From Doris montereyensis (lineage: Eukaryota > Mollusca > Gastropoda > Nudibranchia > Dorididae): a DNA stretch of 64,000 nucleotides. The position numbers and the translations under genes are program-made. This document shows positions 60,201 through 64,000 of the stretch, piece after piece. Below the pieces are notes generated by a model, which was not told the DNA's origin, did not search any database, and saw nothing but the letters and a program-made list of their open reading frames with translations. Position 1 is the stretch's first letter. Every line of letters starts with the position of its first letter. Where the stretch lies: NCBI GenBank assembly GCA_037039925.1, contig JAXRKP010000026.1, positions 170,001-234,000 on the forward strand. Reading direction: 5' to 3'.

Positions 60201-63200
60201 AGGTATACATATACTCCTACACTTACACATCTCATTGATACAAACATACATATACTCCCTCTCCCACACTTACACATCTCATTGATACAGGCATACATAT
60301 ACTCCCACACTTACACATCTCATTGATACAAACATACATATACTCCCACTCCCACACTTACACATCTCATTGATACTAGTATACATATACTCCCACTCCC
60401 ACACTTACACATCTCATTGATACAAGCATACATATACTCCCACTCCCACACTTACACATCTCATTGATACAAACATACATATACTCCCACACTTACACAT
60501 CTCATTGATACAAACATACATATACTCCCACACTTACACATTTCATTGATACAAACATACATATACTCCCACACTTACACATCTCATTGATACAACCATA
60601 CATATACTCCCACACTTACACATCGCATTGATACAAACATACATATACTCCCACTCCCACACTTACACATCTCATTGATACAAACATACATATACTCCCA
60701 CCCCCACACTTACACATCTCATTCATACAAACATACATATACTCCCACTCCCACACTTACACATCTCATTGATACAAAAACATACTCCCACTATACACAC
60801 ATATCATTGATACAAGCATACTCCCACACTTACACATCTCATTGATACAAACATACATATACCCCCACACTTACACATCTCATTGATACAAACATACATA
60901 TACCCCACACTTACACATCTCATTGATACAAACATACATATACCCCCACACTTACACATCTCATTGATACAAACATACATATACTCCCACACTTACACAT
61001 CTCATTGATACAAACATACATATACTCCCACACTTACACATCTCATTGATACAAACATACATATATACTCCCACACTTACACATCTCATTGATACAAACA
61101 TTCATATACTCCCACACTTACACATCTCATTGATACAAACATACATATACTCCCACTCCCACACTTACACATCTCATTGATACAAACATACATATACTCC
61201 CACTCCCACACTTACACATCTCATTGATACAAACATACATATACTCCCACTCTTACACATCTCATTGATACAAACATACATATACTCCCACTCTTACACA
61301 TCTCATTGATACAAACATACATATACTCCACTCCCACACTTACACATCTTATTGATACTAGCATACATATACTCCCACAATTACACATCTCATTGATACA
61401 AACATACATATACTCCCACTCCCACAATTACACATCTCATTGATACAAACATACATATACTCCCACTCCCACAATTACACATCTCATTGATACAAACATA
61501 CATATACTCCACTCCCACAATTACACATCTCATTGATACAAACATACATATACTCCCACTCCCACAATTACACATCTCATTGATACAAACATACATATAC
61601 TCCCACACTTACATCTCATTGATACAAGCATACATATACTCCCTCACTTACACATCTCATTGATACAAACATACATATACTCCCACACTTACACATCTCA
61701 TTGATACAAACATACATATGCTCCCACAATTACACATCTCATTGATACAAACATACATATACTCCCACACGTACACATCTCAGTGATACAAGCATACATA
61801 TACTCCCACACTTACACATCTCATTGATACAAACATACATATACTCCCACACTTACACATCTCATTGATACAAACATACATATACTCCCACAATTACACA
61901 TCTCTTTGATACAAACATACATATACTCCCACACTTACACATCTCATTGATACAAGCATACATATACTCCCACACTTACACATCACATTGATACAAACAT
62001 ACATATACTTCCACACTTACACATCTCATTGATACAAACATACATATACTCCCACACTTACACATCTCATTGATGCAAACATACATATACTCCCACACTT
62101 ACACATCACATTGATACAAACCTACATATACTCCTCACTTACACATCTCATTGATACAAGCATACATATACTCTCACACTTACACATCTCATTGATACAA
62201 GCATACATATACTCCAACAATTACACATCTCATTGATACAAACATACATATACTCCCACACTTACACATCTCATTGATACAAACATACATATACTCCCAC
62301 AATTACACATCTCATTGATACAAACATACATATACTCCCACACTTACACATCTCATTGATACAAACATACATATACTCCCAAACTTACACATCTCATTGA
62401 TACAAACATACATATACTCCCAAACTTACACATCTCATTGATACAAACATACATATACTCCCACACTTACACATCTCATTGATACAAACATACATATACT
62501 CCCACACTTACACATCTCATTGATACAAAGATACATATAGTCCCACACTTACACATCTCATTGATACACGCATATATATACTCCCACAATTACACATCTC
62601 ATTGATACAGGCATACATATACTCCCACATTTACACATCTCATTGATACAAACATACATATACACCCACACTTAAACATCTCATTGATACAAGCATACAT
62701 ATACTCCCACACTTACACATCTCATTGATACTAGCATACATATACTCCAACACTTACACATCTCATTGATACAAACATACATATACTCCCTCTCCCACAA
62801 TTACACATCTCATCGATACAGGCATACATATACTCCCACAATTACACATCTCATTGATACAAACATACATATACTCCCACACTTACACATCTCATTGATA
62901 CAAACATCCACACTTACACACATATACTCCCACAATTATACATCTCATTGATACAAACATACCTATACTCCCACAATTACACATCTCATTGATACAAACA
63001 TACTTCCACTCCCACACTTACACATCTCATTGATACAAACATACAGATACTCCCACAATTATGCATCTCATTGATACAAACATAAATATACTCCCACTCC
63101 CACACTTACACATCTCATTGATACAGGCATACATATACTCCCACTCCCACAATTACACATCTCATTGATACAGGCATACATATACTCCCACCCCACAATT

Positions 63201-64000
63201 ACACATCTCATTGATACAAACATACATATACTCCCACTGCCACACTTACACATCTCATTGATACAAGCATACATATACTCCCACACTTACACATCTCATT
63301 GATACAGGCATACATATACTCCGACACTTACACATCTCATTGATACAAACATACATATATACTCCCACTACACATCTCATTGATACAGGCATACATATAC
63401 TCCCACACTTACACATCTCATTGATCTACATATTGATACAAACATACATGATACAAACATACATATACTCCCACAATTACACATCTCATTGATACAAACA
63501 TACATATACTCCCACTCCCACAATTACACATCTCATTGATACAAACATACATATACTCCCACTCCCACAATTACACATCTCATTGATACAAACATACATA
63601 TAACATACACATCTCATTGATACAAACATACATGTACTCCCACTCACAATTACACATCTCATTGATACAAACATACATATACTCCCAAACTTACACATCT
63701 CATTGATACAAACATACATATACTCCCACACTTACACATCTCATTGATACAAACATACATATACTCCACACTTACACATCTCAGTGATACAAACATACAT
63801 ATGCTCCCAAACTTACACATCTCATTGATACAAGCATGCCTATACTCCCACTCCCACACTTACACATCTCATTGATACAAACATACATATACTCCCACAC
63901 TTACACATCTCATTGATACAAACATACATATACTTCAACACTTACACATCTCATTGATACAAACATAAATATACTCCCACACTTATGCATCTAATTGATA
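57279..64000. repeat. 41/47-bp satellite array, open at window edge
   Basis: About 160 copies of CATTGATACAAACATACATA, TACTCCCACACTTACACATC, T. Period 41 bp (60961 to 61002); a 47-bp form has an extra CTCCCA. Variants ATACTAGCAT and ATACAGGCAT are frequent on the left and ATACAAACAT on the right; ACAATTACAC occurs in patches. Short Cys/Met-rich frames on the minus strand (EYMYVCINEMCKCG) come from the repeat. The array continues past 64000. Confidence 0.97.

Noticed and set aside
57369..63859. Cys/Met-rich minus-strand frames such as EYMYVCINEMCKCG, resembling small cysteine-rich peptides
   Set aside because: They are translations of the 41/47-bp satellite. No signal peptide or unique flank is present, and the phase changes with unit length.

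Overview
This is eukaryotic, intron-containing DNA. It most resembles a lophotrochozoan animal, and probably a gastropod mollusc. The reasons are an animal-type eIF2-alpha kinase split by GT-AG introns, a metazoan GT31 glycosyltransferase exon, tRNA-derived SINEs, RTE-like LINE remnants, a piggyBac-like element, and very many minisatellites. The organism is inferred from style only, since no diagnostic locus is present. Roughly 60% of the window is tandem repeat. There are no bacterial operons, CRISPR arrays or rRNA genes.

Left part (1-15000): the 3' half of a plus-strand heme-regulated-inhibitor-like eIF2-alpha kinase gene (EIF2AK1/HRI). Six exons run from the catalytic loop to a C-terminal coiled coil and a TGA at 13119-13121. 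Its introns hold five unrelated minisatellites (38, 52, 61, 47 and about 60 bp units), a GA-rich tract and a 1.3 kb piggyBac-like element whose right end is built of 33-bp repeats. The exons read as a kinase only if three T5 runs are off by one base. The same kind of break appears in two other coding remnants of the window, which points to homopolymer errors in the assembly. SINE copies fill the region after the stop codon.

Middle-left (15000-26130): old transposon debris. It includes an inverted-repeat element, the C-terminal end of an RTE-like LINE on the minus strand of which a 59-64 bp piece has become a tandem array, a 69-bp array, a THAP-domain pseudogene, a long TC microsatellite and a decayed coiled-coil coding region, the last two coding remnants being on the minus strand.

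Centre (26131-52541): a satellite of about 21 kb with a 53-bp unit (close to 400 copies). Within it a block of at least 1 kb recurs about 7.28 kb away with the same rare variants in the same order. It abuts a broken LINE reverse transcriptase (FADD motif kept), which was split by an almost perfect inverted-repeat element with a likely target-site duplication. A 49-bp array of about 80 copies follows and ends directly in a tRNA-derived SINE.

Right part (52542-64000): SINEs, a LINE tail, a GAA/AAG tract of about 640 bp, a large minus-strand exon of a GT31 beta-1,3-glycosyltransferase, another minus-strand LINE remnant, and a 41/47-bp satellite running off the window edge. The kinase and the glycosyltransferase have no evident functional link. 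I see no previously undescribed biochemical system. The interest lies in how the tandem arrays arose and in the assembly artefacts.
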